64,000 nucleotides of DNA from Mastigamoeba balamuthi. Its lineage: Eukaryota > Evosea > Mastigamoebida > Mastigamoebidae. A program made the position numbers and the translations under genes. Below the pieces are notes generated by a model. It ran no database searches. It worked only from the letters and a program-made list of their open reading frames with translations, and was not told where the DNA came from. Numbering within the stretch: the stretch's first letter is position 1; each line of letters opens with the position of its first letter. Shown in pieces: positions 1 through 9,511 of this stretch. Where the stretch lies: contig CACRSC010001923.1 in the NCBI GenBank assembly GCA_902651635.1, forward strand, positions 433,401 through 497,400. The letters run 5' to 3'.

Positions 1-1
1 G

Positions 2-523
2 GGCACCCGCATCGTCCCGCACTGCGCCCTCAGCCCCTCCTGTAGTGGCTGCTGTAGGGTCAAGTCGGTGACGGCAGCGGGCGAGCAGCGCGTCGTCAGG
101 GTCCAGGGCCGCGGCGTCCTGCAGGCGCCGGCCGTCCTGGCGCGGACGTTCGGGGCCGTGGCGACGACGGGGGCCAGCGTGCAGCTCGTGACGCAGTCGT
201 CGGCGGAGCAGTCGGTGCTCTTCACGGTCCCCGCGGCCTGCGCGCCCGCCGTCGTCGCCCGCCTCGAGGAGGCCTTTGCCCGCGAGCTGCAGCGCGGCGA
301 CGTCGAGCGCGTCTGGGCCAGCGGGCCCGTCGCCACCGTGACGGCCGTCGGCGAGGGGCTCGTCAGCACGCCGGGCGTCGGGGCGCGCCTGCTGGCCGCG
401 CTCGCGGGCCGCGGCATCAACGTGCTGGCCATCGCCCAGGGCTCGAGCGACGTGTCGGTCAGCGTCGTCGTCGACGGCGCCAGGACGCTCGAGGCGCTCG
501 AGGCCATCCACGGACTCATCTGA
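2..523 (+). CDS. Aspartokinase, C-terminal ACT domains (5' partial)
   Basis: This is the 3' end of an aspartate kinase, the first enzyme of the aspartate-derived amino acid pathway (Lys, Thr, Met), which phosphorylates aspartate with ATP. The frame is open from base 2 and stops at 523. The first residues read GTRIVP, like the PGT-I segment that precedes the regulatory region in this family. Two ACT domains follow. The first has VVRVQGRGVL and an LARTF segment. The second has the typical STPGVGARLLAALAGRGIN followed by LAIAQGSSDVSVSVVV, and ends EAIHGLI. ACT domains bind the feedback inhibitor, so this part is regulatory; the kinase domain lies upstream of the window. Family assignment is firm; whether it is monofunctional is suggested by the stop directly after ACT2, with no homoserine dehydrogenase part. 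Confidence 0.88.
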   Translation, partial: GTRIVPHCALSPSCSGCCRVKSVTAAGEQRVVRVQGRGVLQAPAVLARTFGAVATTGASVQLVTQSSAEQSVLFTVPAACAPAVVARLEEAFARELQRGDVERVWASGPVATVTAVGEGLVSTPGVGARLLAALAGRGINVLAIAQGSSDVSVSVVVDGARTLEALEAIHGLI

Positions 524-579
524 GAAACTGTGCCCCTGAGGACTCTGGTCTGTATGAGGACTCTGTGCCCTGAGGGACT

Positions 580-626
580 CGTGTGTGTGTGTGTGTGCGT
601 GTGTGCGCCCGTGTGTGCTGTGTGTT
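580..626. repeat. GT-rich microsatellite
   Basis: Imperfect (GT)n tract just after the aspartokinase stop. It is probably 3' flanking sequence. Confidence 0.8.
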
Positions 627-1706
627 CCCCTGAGCCCTGAGCCTGCTGCTGAGTTGCGTGTGTGCTGTATCGGACGTCGTTTTTCAAGCCACGAGTGGGA
701 TGCCAATACAACAACGCCGTGACAGCGGAGGGGCGCCCCTTGACGTTGGGCGCTCCCCCCGGGCCAGCCTTCCTCAGATACCAGGTACCGCTTGGCGGCA
801 GCCCGCTGCTCCCGCCCGGTACTCCGCACGACTCGTCTGGCCAATGTCCACTCACAACTAGCGTTGCCTGTGTGCGTGAAACGGGGTAACCCCAGAACAC
901 TGGGCGATGGAAGGAGGCAAACGCAGTTGGAATGGGGGCGTTACTTGCTGGCAAAGACACGTACCTGTTCCCTCGCTCGGCGCATTGCCAGCGTGCTTTG
1001 TCTTAGGCCGTGCTGGAAGAGGTCTGCGTGCTCTGTGGCATGACGTTGACTGTGTATTTGTGCCGATTTTCGATTTCCGTGGGAGTATGTATCTCGGGGT
1101 CCATTTCTAATCGGCCACAGCGCGCGCTCTGCGCTCGGGGGCGCGGCGACCAAACAAAAGGTCATCGCCAGCCAGCAGCCACCGCGAGCGTGCAGCGTGC
1201 ACCAGGCGCCATGTCTTGGCTTCACGGAACTCTGGGGTGTGTGCCGCGTTCTTCCCGTCCTCTTTGCCCGATTCGAATCGGCCTTTATTTTATCAATGCG
1301 TCGCGCGCCACTCACGGTTGCCTGGAGCGCAATCAGTGCTGTGCGTGCGGCCAGCGCCAGCAAGGGCTGACACGACACGACGCGAGCGAGGGACAGACAA
1401 CGCGGCGTGACGCGACGAGTGAGCGAGCGGAGCGGGCAGCGTCGTCGCCACCAAGGGTCACCGGGCCCCCTCCCCGTCCGCACAGGTGCAGCTCTCGCCG
1501 GCCCCCCACCGCCCCACGAGGCACTGCGGCGTGCGACGCCTCTCTTCCCCCTCCCCTTCCCCCCCGCTGACCACGGGGCTGCTGTGCCCGCACCGACAAA
1601 GGACGAGGAGGACAGGGAGGCCGCCGGCAGCAGCAGCGTGGGACTGACCCCCGCAAGGCACAGGTGCCCGCGGCAGACGCTCTCGGCGCACTTACCCCCG
1701 CCGGGC
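627..1706. other. GC-rich intergenic stretch, no gene recognised
   Basis: Open frames exist on both strands (for example 941-1714 on the minus strand), but they overlap one another, are compositionally biased (Arg, Ala, Gly, Pro, Ser) and resemble no family I know. I find no tRNA or rRNA. It ends at the target-site duplication of the Merlin element. Confidence 0.5.
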
Positions 1707-1935
1707 TGAGCCAAGGTAACATCCTAAAACACCCCCCAATTCAACTCGCCAGGAATTGATTCGCCGATCCCTACTTAAAAATTAGGCACCATACTGCTGT
1801 TCTAAGGTAGTGTTTAATATTGCTTTTGAAAACAAAGACAGTAAAGATGTGAACTTCCACATTTTAACTAAACACAAAAGTGTACAGATACACATGGAGG
1901 GTCAGCAAGCTGATTGGTGGTTGTCCCGCTGCTAT

Positions 1936-2885
1936 CTATCAGGCCATGCATGCTGGCAACCCAAGCTGCTCAGAGGTGGTCCCACTTCTCTGTGGCGAGG
2001 CCAATTGCAAGATTGTCATGGAGAACGACCTCCTCAAGTGTTCACCACAATAGTGAGTTCAGAAAACATACTCACTCATCAACTGGTAGAGATTATCTTG
2101 AGAGCCCTTGGAAGCTTTGTAGTATCTTTTTAGGGCTTTGAAGTGACTCCACACACCTTCAATACCATTTGTGCACACCTTTGAAGTAGAATCCATGAAG
2201 TATTTGGAGTGGTTCACACTTGCATGCAAAAATCCTGATTTGGAAGGTCCAGATAGGATTTATGCTGGTCGGTCCATACCATTGTACCAGGCTCCATATG
2301 ACTCACAAGAGATCCACAGAGAACCTCCTTCAAATGGTTTTTCACAATTTCCATGAATATTCGTCCAGTGAATATATGCACTCATGATGATAATCAACAT
2401 TTTTGATGTTGCACAATCATGATGATATTTTGGCTTGAAGATATGAGTCTTATCTGCAAGTATAGTTTTTTCATGTCCTCCCAGGGGAATGAAATGCCAG
2501 AAGTTGAACTCACATATAACCTCTCGAAGATAGAGCATCCATTGTATCACAGTATTCTTGTTGGCACCAGTCTCATGAACAATATCCACATTTGGTTTTC
2601 TGCAAAGAGATAGAAAACCAGTAGCAGCTTCTTAATTGGTATATGTCCATTTTCGAATATGGTTCCCTTGAAGGAAGATGCTTGCTTGTCACATCCTCTA
2701 GAGGCTGGACATCCATGACAGCACCACTTCCATTTCCGGATATCCAGATTATCATTTGAGAGAAAGCAAACTGAATCACACTTGCACACACACCTGGAGA
2801 CTACCAGTCCCCAGGTCACCAGCCAGGTCCACACAACAGTGACACTGACAGAGTCTCCCACAACCCTCTTAACCAAACTGCTCAT
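1936..2885 (-). pseudogene. Merlin/ISXO2-like DDE transposase remnant
   Basis: Read on the minus strand, with frame breaks. The N-terminal part carries the zinc-ribbon-like segment CCHGCPASRGCDKQ, followed by GTIFEN and a KLLLVFYLFAE helix as in IS1595/ISXO2 transposases. A helix-turn-helix-like stretch, ETGANKNTVIQWMLYLRE, comes next. The catalytic region has PLGGHEKTILADKTHIFKPK, where the family has IGG..K.V.IDES.F..RK; the first catalytic Asp is altered in context. The C-terminal signature VNHSKYFMDSTSKVCTNGIE followed by GVWSHFK matches the family's VNHS..F.....HTN.IE..W...K. Internal stops (for example TAA near 2265) and the altered catalytic core mean it is not active. Confidence 0.85.
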
Positions 2886-3189
2886 TTTCCACTTAATTAC
2901 AGTCAGAAAGAGCTTTGCCTGCTCTATTATGGCATATCTTAATTAAAAGAATATTAATGGTGAGGGTTCTTCACACCTTGATCTCAAAAGGCTTGCCTGG
3001 CCTGATGTAACTCGTTTAGGATCTCCTGGCACTGGCTTCCATCCTGGAATTCTGGAGAATTCGGATCTGAATGATTTGAATTAGATTGAATATTTGTATA
3101 CTATTTTCTAAAATTACCCAAGTTAACCTCAGGCTCGCTGTCTGAGCCTGAGATGCTGCTGGTATCATCATCACTGATGCCTTCTTCCA

Positions 3190-3965
3190 GTGCACTGCTG
3201 ACATGGTCACCCAGTTCACCATCAATGCCAAGCGCACCACTGACACAGTCACCCAGCACATCACCAACACTGAGTGCATCACCGATGCCGAGCGTACCAC
3301 TGACGCAGTCACCCAGCACACTACTGTGAAGGCAATCGCTGCACACTGTTGATTGTGACAGTGGCAGTGCACTCAGCAGTACACTTAGCATCCCACACAG
3401 TGAAGTGCATTGCTGATACTGAGCGCACCACCAATGCTAAGTGCATTGCCGATACCGAGTGCACTGCTGATGCCGAGTGCATTGCTGACACTAAGTGCAC
3501 TGCCGAAGCCGAGTGCACTGCCAATGCCAAGCGCACTGCTGATACTGAGCACACTGCCAACACTAAGTGCATTGCCGATGCCAAGCACACTGCTGACATC
3601 GAGTGCATCACTGACACCAAGCGTACCACCAATGCCGAGTGCATCGCCGATGCCAAGTGCACTGCTTATGCCAAGTGCACCACCAACACTGAGTGCACTG
3701 CTGATGCTGAGCACATCACCAATGCCAAGTGCACCACTGATGCCAAGTGCACTGTCAATGCCAAGTACATTGCCAATGCTGAGCACACTGCTAATATGGT
3801 CACTCAGCACACCATCAACACCAAGCGCACTCCCAATGCAGTTGCTCAGCACATCACTAATGCCCAGTGCATCGCTGATGCCAAGTGCACCACTGACACT
3901 GTGCGCATTGCTGATGCTAAGTGCACTGCCGAGTGCACTGCCACTGTCACCATCGACAGTACCTG
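3190..3965. repeat. 18-bp minisatellite inside the Merlin element
   Basis: About 40 degenerate copies of an 18-bp unit such as AAGTGCATTGCCGATACC or GAGTGCACTGCTGATGCC. Because the period is a multiple of three, all frames stay open over long stretches and translate to six-residue repeats (plus strand KCIADT / ECTADA; minus strand ALGIGD types). The main block is bracketed by a 40-bp inverted repeat at about 3347-3387 and 3914-3955. I do not call a gene here. A minus-strand acidic tail (3101-3170, DDDTSSISGSDSEPE) lies next to it on the transposase strand and could be an old exon. Confidence 0.85.
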
Positions 3966-4419
3966 CACTGCCTGCACTGCCTGCACTTCGTGCTCACCCA
4001 GATTGAGCACTCCAAGTGCCTCACCTACATCATTTGCACTAAGGACACTGAGTTCATCCTCTGTACATTGTGTGAGTTTATATCTAAAAAACAAGACACT
4101 TGTTATTCTCAATAGCAATACCTGAGTCAAGCTTCTGAAGCTGAACAAGCCAGTGTACACCAGAATGGCAATGTCAGACAAAAAGAAACAAGCTATTTCA
4201 GGCCAGTTAAAACTTGTTTACATCAGCATTGACATCACTCAATGCTATCATCTGTTTGGAGTCATACGTAAATAAGAGGTTAAATATCATTGTTTTCTTT
4301 GTGCTATTAAAATGTGTGCCTTGGAACAGCGGTACAGTGCCTAATTTTCAAGTAGAAGTTGGCGGATCAATTCCCGGCAAGTTGAATTGGAGGGTGTTAT
4401 AGGAAGTTACCTGAGCCAA

Positions 4420-5106
4420 CAGGGCGGCAGGGGGACCACCACCTCCCAGGCGCAAGGGAAGTTGTTCCCTGCTACTTGCCCAGGCTGGCCCACAGATGAG
4501 GGTGCTGACCATGTGACTTCGCCACCTTTGCTCCCCTGGCTGCTCGCTCCTTTTGGTGGAGCACTGCCGGCATGACCTCGTAGGCCTGCATGCTGACAGG
4601 CATCATGAACGAGCCAGCAGTCGATGGCCCCCTCCCCCAGTTGTCTGTCGGATGAACACAAAGCGGGAGCAGCTGCAATACAATCTGTTATTGCACCAGC
4701 AGGAAAGGATTCAGGGTGCTAACCAAGGGCTCAGGGCAGCGATCACTCAGAGGAAAGATTACAATGATACCTCTTTGTGGTCACGTGGCAGTCCTCAAAG
4801 CAACTTCGAGCTATATTGCATTCAGAGATCTTGCTCGATCTTTGATTGTCTCGGCTTGTACAGCAGCATTTTCCTCGATGCAATAGGAGAGTAGAGCAAC
4901 GGAGCAGAGCCAACCCAGGATTCCCGAGAATGAGTGATCGCTCGCCGCCCGCATGCCGACCACGAAAATGGCCACACCGCGGACGAAAAATCTCAGGGAG
5001 GGCCAGCAGAATCTCCGGGCGTGCAATCCCAACGACCCCGACCCGCGCGCAATTAAATAAACGCACCCGCCGCAGCCACAGCGCCCGACCAGCCCCTGCC
5101 CCCTGC
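4420..5106. other. Intergenic, no gene recognised
   Basis: This lies between the Merlin insertion and the next gene. No open frame has recognisable content. The part from about 4900 onward is probably 5' flank of the plus-strand gene that follows. Confidence 0.4.
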
Positions 5107-7866
5107 ATGGAGGACATCGATCTCGCCCCCGCAGCAGCAGCCGCGCCCACCCAGCGCAGGAACGCGCTGCAGCAGCCCCCGCCGCTGCCGACGTCCGAGA
5201 GCACGCGCTCGCTGGCCTGCGGCACCGACGACGCGCTCTCGCCCCCGGCCTCCACCTCCCCGCGCACCAGCGGGCCCCTCCGCCCGGTCCACTGCGTCTT
5301 CTTCCGTGCGCCCTCCGCTTCCGCCGCCGGTTCCGCGCCCGTCGGCCCGCGCCCAGCACGCCCGGCACCCACACGTGTTTGTGACGTCATAAATGGGCCA
5401 TCGGTTCCGCCGCCGGTTCCGCGCCCGGCGGGCAGCGCCCAGCAGGCTGGTACCCACACGTGTTTGTGACGTCATAAACGCAGCGGTGGCCAACAGGACG
5501 AGGAGGGACGGGGCGCTGGGGGCGTGCGTGGCGGAGATACTGTCGCGGCCGATCGCGAAGCTGAGCGCGCACAAGGACATACCGCGCCTGCGCCGCGGGC
5601 TGCTCATCACCGGCGCCAACGGCCGCGTGCTCTACGACCAGGTGGGCCACGGAATCAGCCCAATCAGTTGACTCCGCGATCTCCTGCCCCCGAAAATAAC
5701 ACGGCCGTCCCCCACTTCGCCAGTCGCTCTCGCCGAACGCGCCCGGGCACGAGTGCGTGCTGGCGGCGACCAACGCGGTGGTGGGGGCGCTGTCGCCGGC
5801 GTGGGAGCTGGCGGCGTCCGAGGCCGTGGGGGCCGCGGCGCAGCGGCACCTGACGTACGGCCAGGAGGTCGACGAGGCCGAGATGGCCGCCAACCTGCAC
5901 TACAAAGTCAAAGGTGACCACCCTCTCCTCTCCCTTCTGTCTCCTGCGCCCCTTCTCGAGCGGGGGGGGGGCCGCTGCCCTCCCCGCCAGAGCTGTGCCG
6001 TGGGCCGTCTTGCTGTACGCGACGGGTTGATGGCGTCTACCGCGGGCATGGCGCATGCCCACATGCTCATCTGCTCCCGGAATCCGTGCAGCGTTTATGG
6101 AGGAGGTGAGCGCGGGGCTCGGCGACGATTGCCTTCTCGTCCGCGCCTTCAAGTGCATCTCGCAGGGTGCGGGCGCTCCTCGCTGCTGCCCGCTGCGGCT
6201 GACACAGTTGCCGCAGAGGCCATCTCGCCCGCCGTCAAGTTCCTGCACGACAGGCTATTCACGGGGATGCCCTTCAAGGGTGCGGCATTCCTCCCGTTGT
6301 GCTCCCGCTCGCTGTGGTGTCTGATGGTGTGCGCCGCGCAGACGTGGCCTCGTCGTGGACGGTGAGCATGACGATACCGTCGCCCACGGAGGTCGTCGTC
6401 ACGCACAGCAAGCGGCAGAGGTCGCGCAACGCCGCCGAGAACATCGAGTTTGAGTGGTCGCTCAACATCCAGATGTTCCAAAAGTGCCACAAACACACAC
6501 CCTCTTTCTCTCCCCTCCCCTACGCCACGCTGACGGCATGCCCAGTGTGTCGGAGCTGCGCGTGTCGTGCTTTGTGATGGAGTACACGATCGACGCGTCG
6601 GTGGACCCCGCCCGCAAGGCGGTCGTCGAGACGCTCCTCGACCCGCTGCTGCACCCCATCTCGCCCTACCTCAAGGTGCGTTGGCCACCCACCTTCCTCT
6701 CGCCTGCCGCTCCAGGCAATTGAATTTCCTGTTGGCGGAATCGCCCCAATGTGCAAATCAATTGCATGCATGCACGCGCCCATTCTTTCTTTTCTCTCGC
6801 GCCGCTTCTCTGCGTCTATCAGTTGTCTTGAGCCCGTGTTGGGACGTGTGCGGCAGGCAATTGATTGCTGCAGTGCGCCTGCAACTGATGTCGCACTGCT
6901 GGGGGGCGCAGCTGTGGAGGAGCCCGGTGCCGCCCAAGTCGTGGGCGGTGACGTCGGCGGGGCTGGTGATCACGGGCAGGGAGGGCAGAGAGCTGTTCAA
7001 GACGCCGCCCGTGGCCACGTCGACGGCCAAGGAGGTCTCGCTGAGCCTCTTCTGCGCCATCGCGCTGGGGCTCGACGGCCCCACGAGCCCGCTGGTGCAG
7101 AGTGTCATCGACAGCTGCTCGAGCGGCAACTACGTCACGGGGTTCTACCAGGCCGTGCGGGCCGGCAGGTTCAAGGACCAGCGGTTCATCAGCGTCCTGC
7201 AGATGATCTCGCAGGGCATGCAGTCGCTGGCCACGACGTGCCTGCGCAACGCCCTCGTTCCCGTGTGGCAGTTCAGGGAGCGCAGGGACGTGGCCCCGAC
7301 GATGCGGCTCTCGTTCGAGAAGGACGGCCTCGTCGAGATGCGCAGGACGTGCACCGAGGTCTCGCAGCGCCCCGACGAGTTCGAGTTCACGTGGGAGCTC
7401 CTCGTGCGCTCGTACAACAACATGTTCAACCTCACCGTCGAGTGCGCAGCCCGCCCTCCCGCTCCCTGGCACTGCAGCTCCAGGACACACGGATGACCAA
7501 TTGAATCTCTCGCGCAGTGTGAGGATCATCGAGATCAGGCTGCAGAAGGGGATGAAGGACAAGGAGAAGTTCCTGCGCTCGATCCAGTCGTACACAGACG
7601 ACGCCGTCATCTTCGACAACGGCGTCCGCTGCGTCACGCCCTGTGGTGCGTCGGCTGCGCCCACCTCGCTGCCCGTTGTGACCACGTGTGTGCCCCTGCG
7701 TCTCGCGCTCGCAGACGTCGTCAGAGTGCTGGCAGAGAGCATACCGCCGGACCTGGTCATCTCGTCCCCTCGAATCGGTGCTGCGTCGGTGAGGGCAGGC
7801 GACCTGCTGCAGCGCCTGATGAACAGCTTGACGTGCACAGACCTGCCTCTTGTACCGCTTAGTTAG
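5107..7866 (+). CDS. Uncharacterised multi-exon protein
   Basis: I do not recognise the family. From 5724 on, the exon chain is clear because frame, phase and GT-AG sites all agree: 5724-5913, 6092-6166, 6217-6279, 6342-6483, 6546-6675, 6912-7441, 7518-7645, 7715-7866 (470 codons including the stop). Upstream, the coding frame ends with ITGANGRVLYDQ at 5641. The chosen start (5107, MEDIDLAPAAAAA) opens a low-complexity Ala/Pro/Ser N-terminus, but an 85-bp tandem duplication at 5319-5480 shifts the frame between it and the rest, so the 5' end is uncertain; ATG 5393 is an alternative. The long exon (6912-7441) is mixed alpha/beta in character with no transmembrane segment, and suggests a soluble protein. 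No catalytic motif is visible. Confidence 0.6.
5319..5480. repeat. 85-bp tandem duplication carrying CACGTG and TGACGTCA
   Basis: Two copies about 85 bp apart. Each ends in CACACGTG followed eight bases later by the palindrome TGACGTCA (first copy near 5371-5392, second near 5456-5477). The period is not a multiple of three, so the PTRVCDVIN reading falls in different frames in the two copies. Confidence 0.8.
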
Positions 7867-8297
7867 ACTGCGCAGCAACAGACACTGACACCCCGCTGCT
7901 CTGCACCATACTAATACTGACAGCACAAAACTTGTTCCACCGCCTTGTTCACTTGGGTTACAGCGAACCCTCGCTGACGCCGCAGTACAATTCAAAAGCA
8001 CTGTTATGAAAAAGTGATCACGTATGTACGCCTGGCACCGCAACAGCTCTGCCCACGTGCAATCAAGTGTATGGATGTATCATTCTTCCGTAACCTTGGC
8101 GCCACAAGACACTCCCGCGACAATTTTATCAACGCAGCCCGGAATGAGTGCAGGCAAAGCCAACTAGTCGAGAAAATAAGCGAAATACCATTAGCAGGGC
8201 ACAATCAACTAAAGAGCAAGGTTGAGCTCTTCGCGGAGAATATCCAGGTCGAGCTTGAAAGCGGGCAGTGCGGGCACAATGGGAATTGGTGCTGCTG
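7867..8297. other. Intergenic between convergent genes
   Basis: 3' flanks of the plus-strand gene ending at 7866 and the minus-strand gene ending at 8298. No further gene is seen. Confidence 0.5.
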
Positions 8298-9200
8298 CTA
8301 CGGGGTCCCAGAAGTCCCAAAAAAAATGGCTTCCGGAGGCACCGCGACGGACGCAGGACCTGCAGGTGCAGAGATCCACCCTACGGGGGTAGCCACCACC
8401 GGCATCGGGGCGACAGTGGGGCCAGCTACGGTCACGTCGGGTACGTGGGGCAGAGCAGCCACGCCCACCGGCAGATGTTCAGCCGGAATGGCAGAAGCGA
8501 AGGCCGCCCTGGTCCTCGCGTGCAGCGGTCGAGGTCCGAACGACACGGCCCGCACGAGCTGCACAGCCCCCGCTGCGTTCTTGGCCCACAGCACGGCAGC
8601 GGCAGCAAACAGACCGGCAGTGTTGCGCGGGTAGACGTGCACCAGCAGCAGAGCCCGTATGTGCGCCGTGTGCATGAGCAGCGACGCGTACCCCCTAGAA
8701 GCCCTGGGCGTCCTGTGCAGATACTCGACCTCAACGACCAGGCGCGGGAATGCCACAGCGTGCCCCCCAGCGAGCTCTGCAGGCGAGGGTACGTTCGGTT
8801 TGAGGAAGCCGTCTGGGATGTTGATGCCGAGCTCGTGTGCAACGTCGGTGTGGCAGCAGAAGCCGAGTCGATTGCCCGCGGGCAGTAGCGGCGCCACGGC
8901 TACCCTGTAGTTCCGGAGCCGCCCTGCGATCTCGCCAGTGGCCGAGCCGTGTGGCGCGTTTGGTATCTCGACGATGCGCAGGTCGCCGTCGAGGGTCAGC
9001 TCGTAGACGACTCCCTCCTCCGCGACTCCCCTACCGAAGAACGACGCGTCGACCCCCCGTGCGACGAGCACTGCCAGTTCGCACTCGTCGCTGCGGTCAT
9101 CGTCTTCCTCCCCGTGGCTCCACACGCGTGCCCTCTCTCTCCACTCGTTCTTTGCCCGTGTGAGCTCTGCGGCCGTGGGAACCTGTGTTCGATTCGGCAT
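8298..9200 (-). CDS. Uma2-like (PD-(D/E)XK-fold) protein, putative nuclease
   Basis: A 300-residue protein encoded in one exon, unlike most genes here. The central region (about residues 85-190) resembles the Uma2/DUF820 branch of the PD-(D/E)XK superfamily: an ATGEIAGRL-type first helix, then IPDGFLKPN (the PD of the motif), then FPRLVVEVEYLHR (the E-V of the second catalytic strand) and a helix ending in a strand LLLVHVYPR. The usual Lys after the Glu is not obvious, so catalytic competence is uncertain. The C-terminal 90 residues are Pro/Ala/Val-rich without motifs. Uma2-like domains are mainly bacterial, though they also occur in protists. The single exon would fit acquisition by transfer, but this is inference. 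No signal peptide is evident. Confidence 0.6.
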   Translation of the reverse strand: MPNRTQVPTAAELTRAKNEWRERARVWSHGEEDDDRSDECELAVLVARGVDASFFGRGVAEEGVVYELTLDGDLRIVEIPNAPHGSATGEIAGRLRNYRVAVAPLLPAGNRLGFCCHTDVAHELGINIPDGFLKPNVPSPAELAGGHAVAFPRLVVEVEYLHRTPRASRGYASLLMHTAHIRALLLVHVYPRNTAGLFAAAAVLWAKNAAGAVQLVRAVSFGPRPLHARTRAAFASAIPAEHLPVGVAALPHVPDVTVAGPTVAPMPVVATPVGWISAPAGPASVAVPPEAIFFGTSGTP

Positions 9201-9511
9201 CGAGATGAGATAACTGTAGAGCGCGACAAGAAATAAATGCAGCCGCGATATTTAGGGCGTGGTTCAACTGATCTTGTGTGATTTATGATCATATCGCTCA
9301 GCAGCTAACCACACAAGAGGCAGGCAGAAGTGCTGGAAAGTCACAGCGTGTTGCGAAAGGGGGTGCGTGTACTGATGCAGTGTTGCCCTGCCTGCCAGCC
9401 AGGGCACCCGCCTCTCACTCTTTGCAGTTGTTCCCAGGGTCGAGCGTAGGGAGCAGGGGAGGAGTGCAGAGGGGCAGCTGCACCCACGTCCTCTAGTCAG
9501 TCCCCGCGGGC
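9201..9511. other. Intergenic between two minus-strand genes
   Basis: 5' flank of the Uma2-like gene. It includes an AATAAA near 9231-9237 on the plus strand. No gene is seen. Confidence 0.4.

Larger units (their letters stand above)
1715..4411 (-). mobile_element. Merlin (IS1016/ISXO2-like) DNA transposon, decayed, with TSD
   Basis: A 2.7-kb AT-rich insertion in GC-rich flanks. The two ends are imperfect inverted repeats of about 85 bp, both starting GGTAAC when read inward (1715-1720 and 4411-4406) and sharing the block CCAATTCAACT. The insertion is bracketed by an exact 8-bp direct repeat, TGAGCCAA, at 1707-1714 and 4412-4419 (9 bp if the right end is placed one base earlier). Merlin elements make 8-9 bp duplications. 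The minus strand holds remains of a matching DDE transposase, plus an 18-bp minisatellite. The intact target duplication argues for a single unrearranged insertion, although the coding part has stops. Confidence 0.9.

Noticed and set aside
941-1714. 257-residue minus-strand open frame
   Set aside because: Arg/Ala/Gly/Ser-rich, overlapped by several equally long frames on the other strand, no family resemblance; typical of GC-rich noncoding DNA.
3349-4125. 258-residue Cys-containing repeat ORF
   Set aside because: It follows from the 18-bp period of the minisatellite; equivalent long frames exist on both strands, so openness is not evidence of coding.
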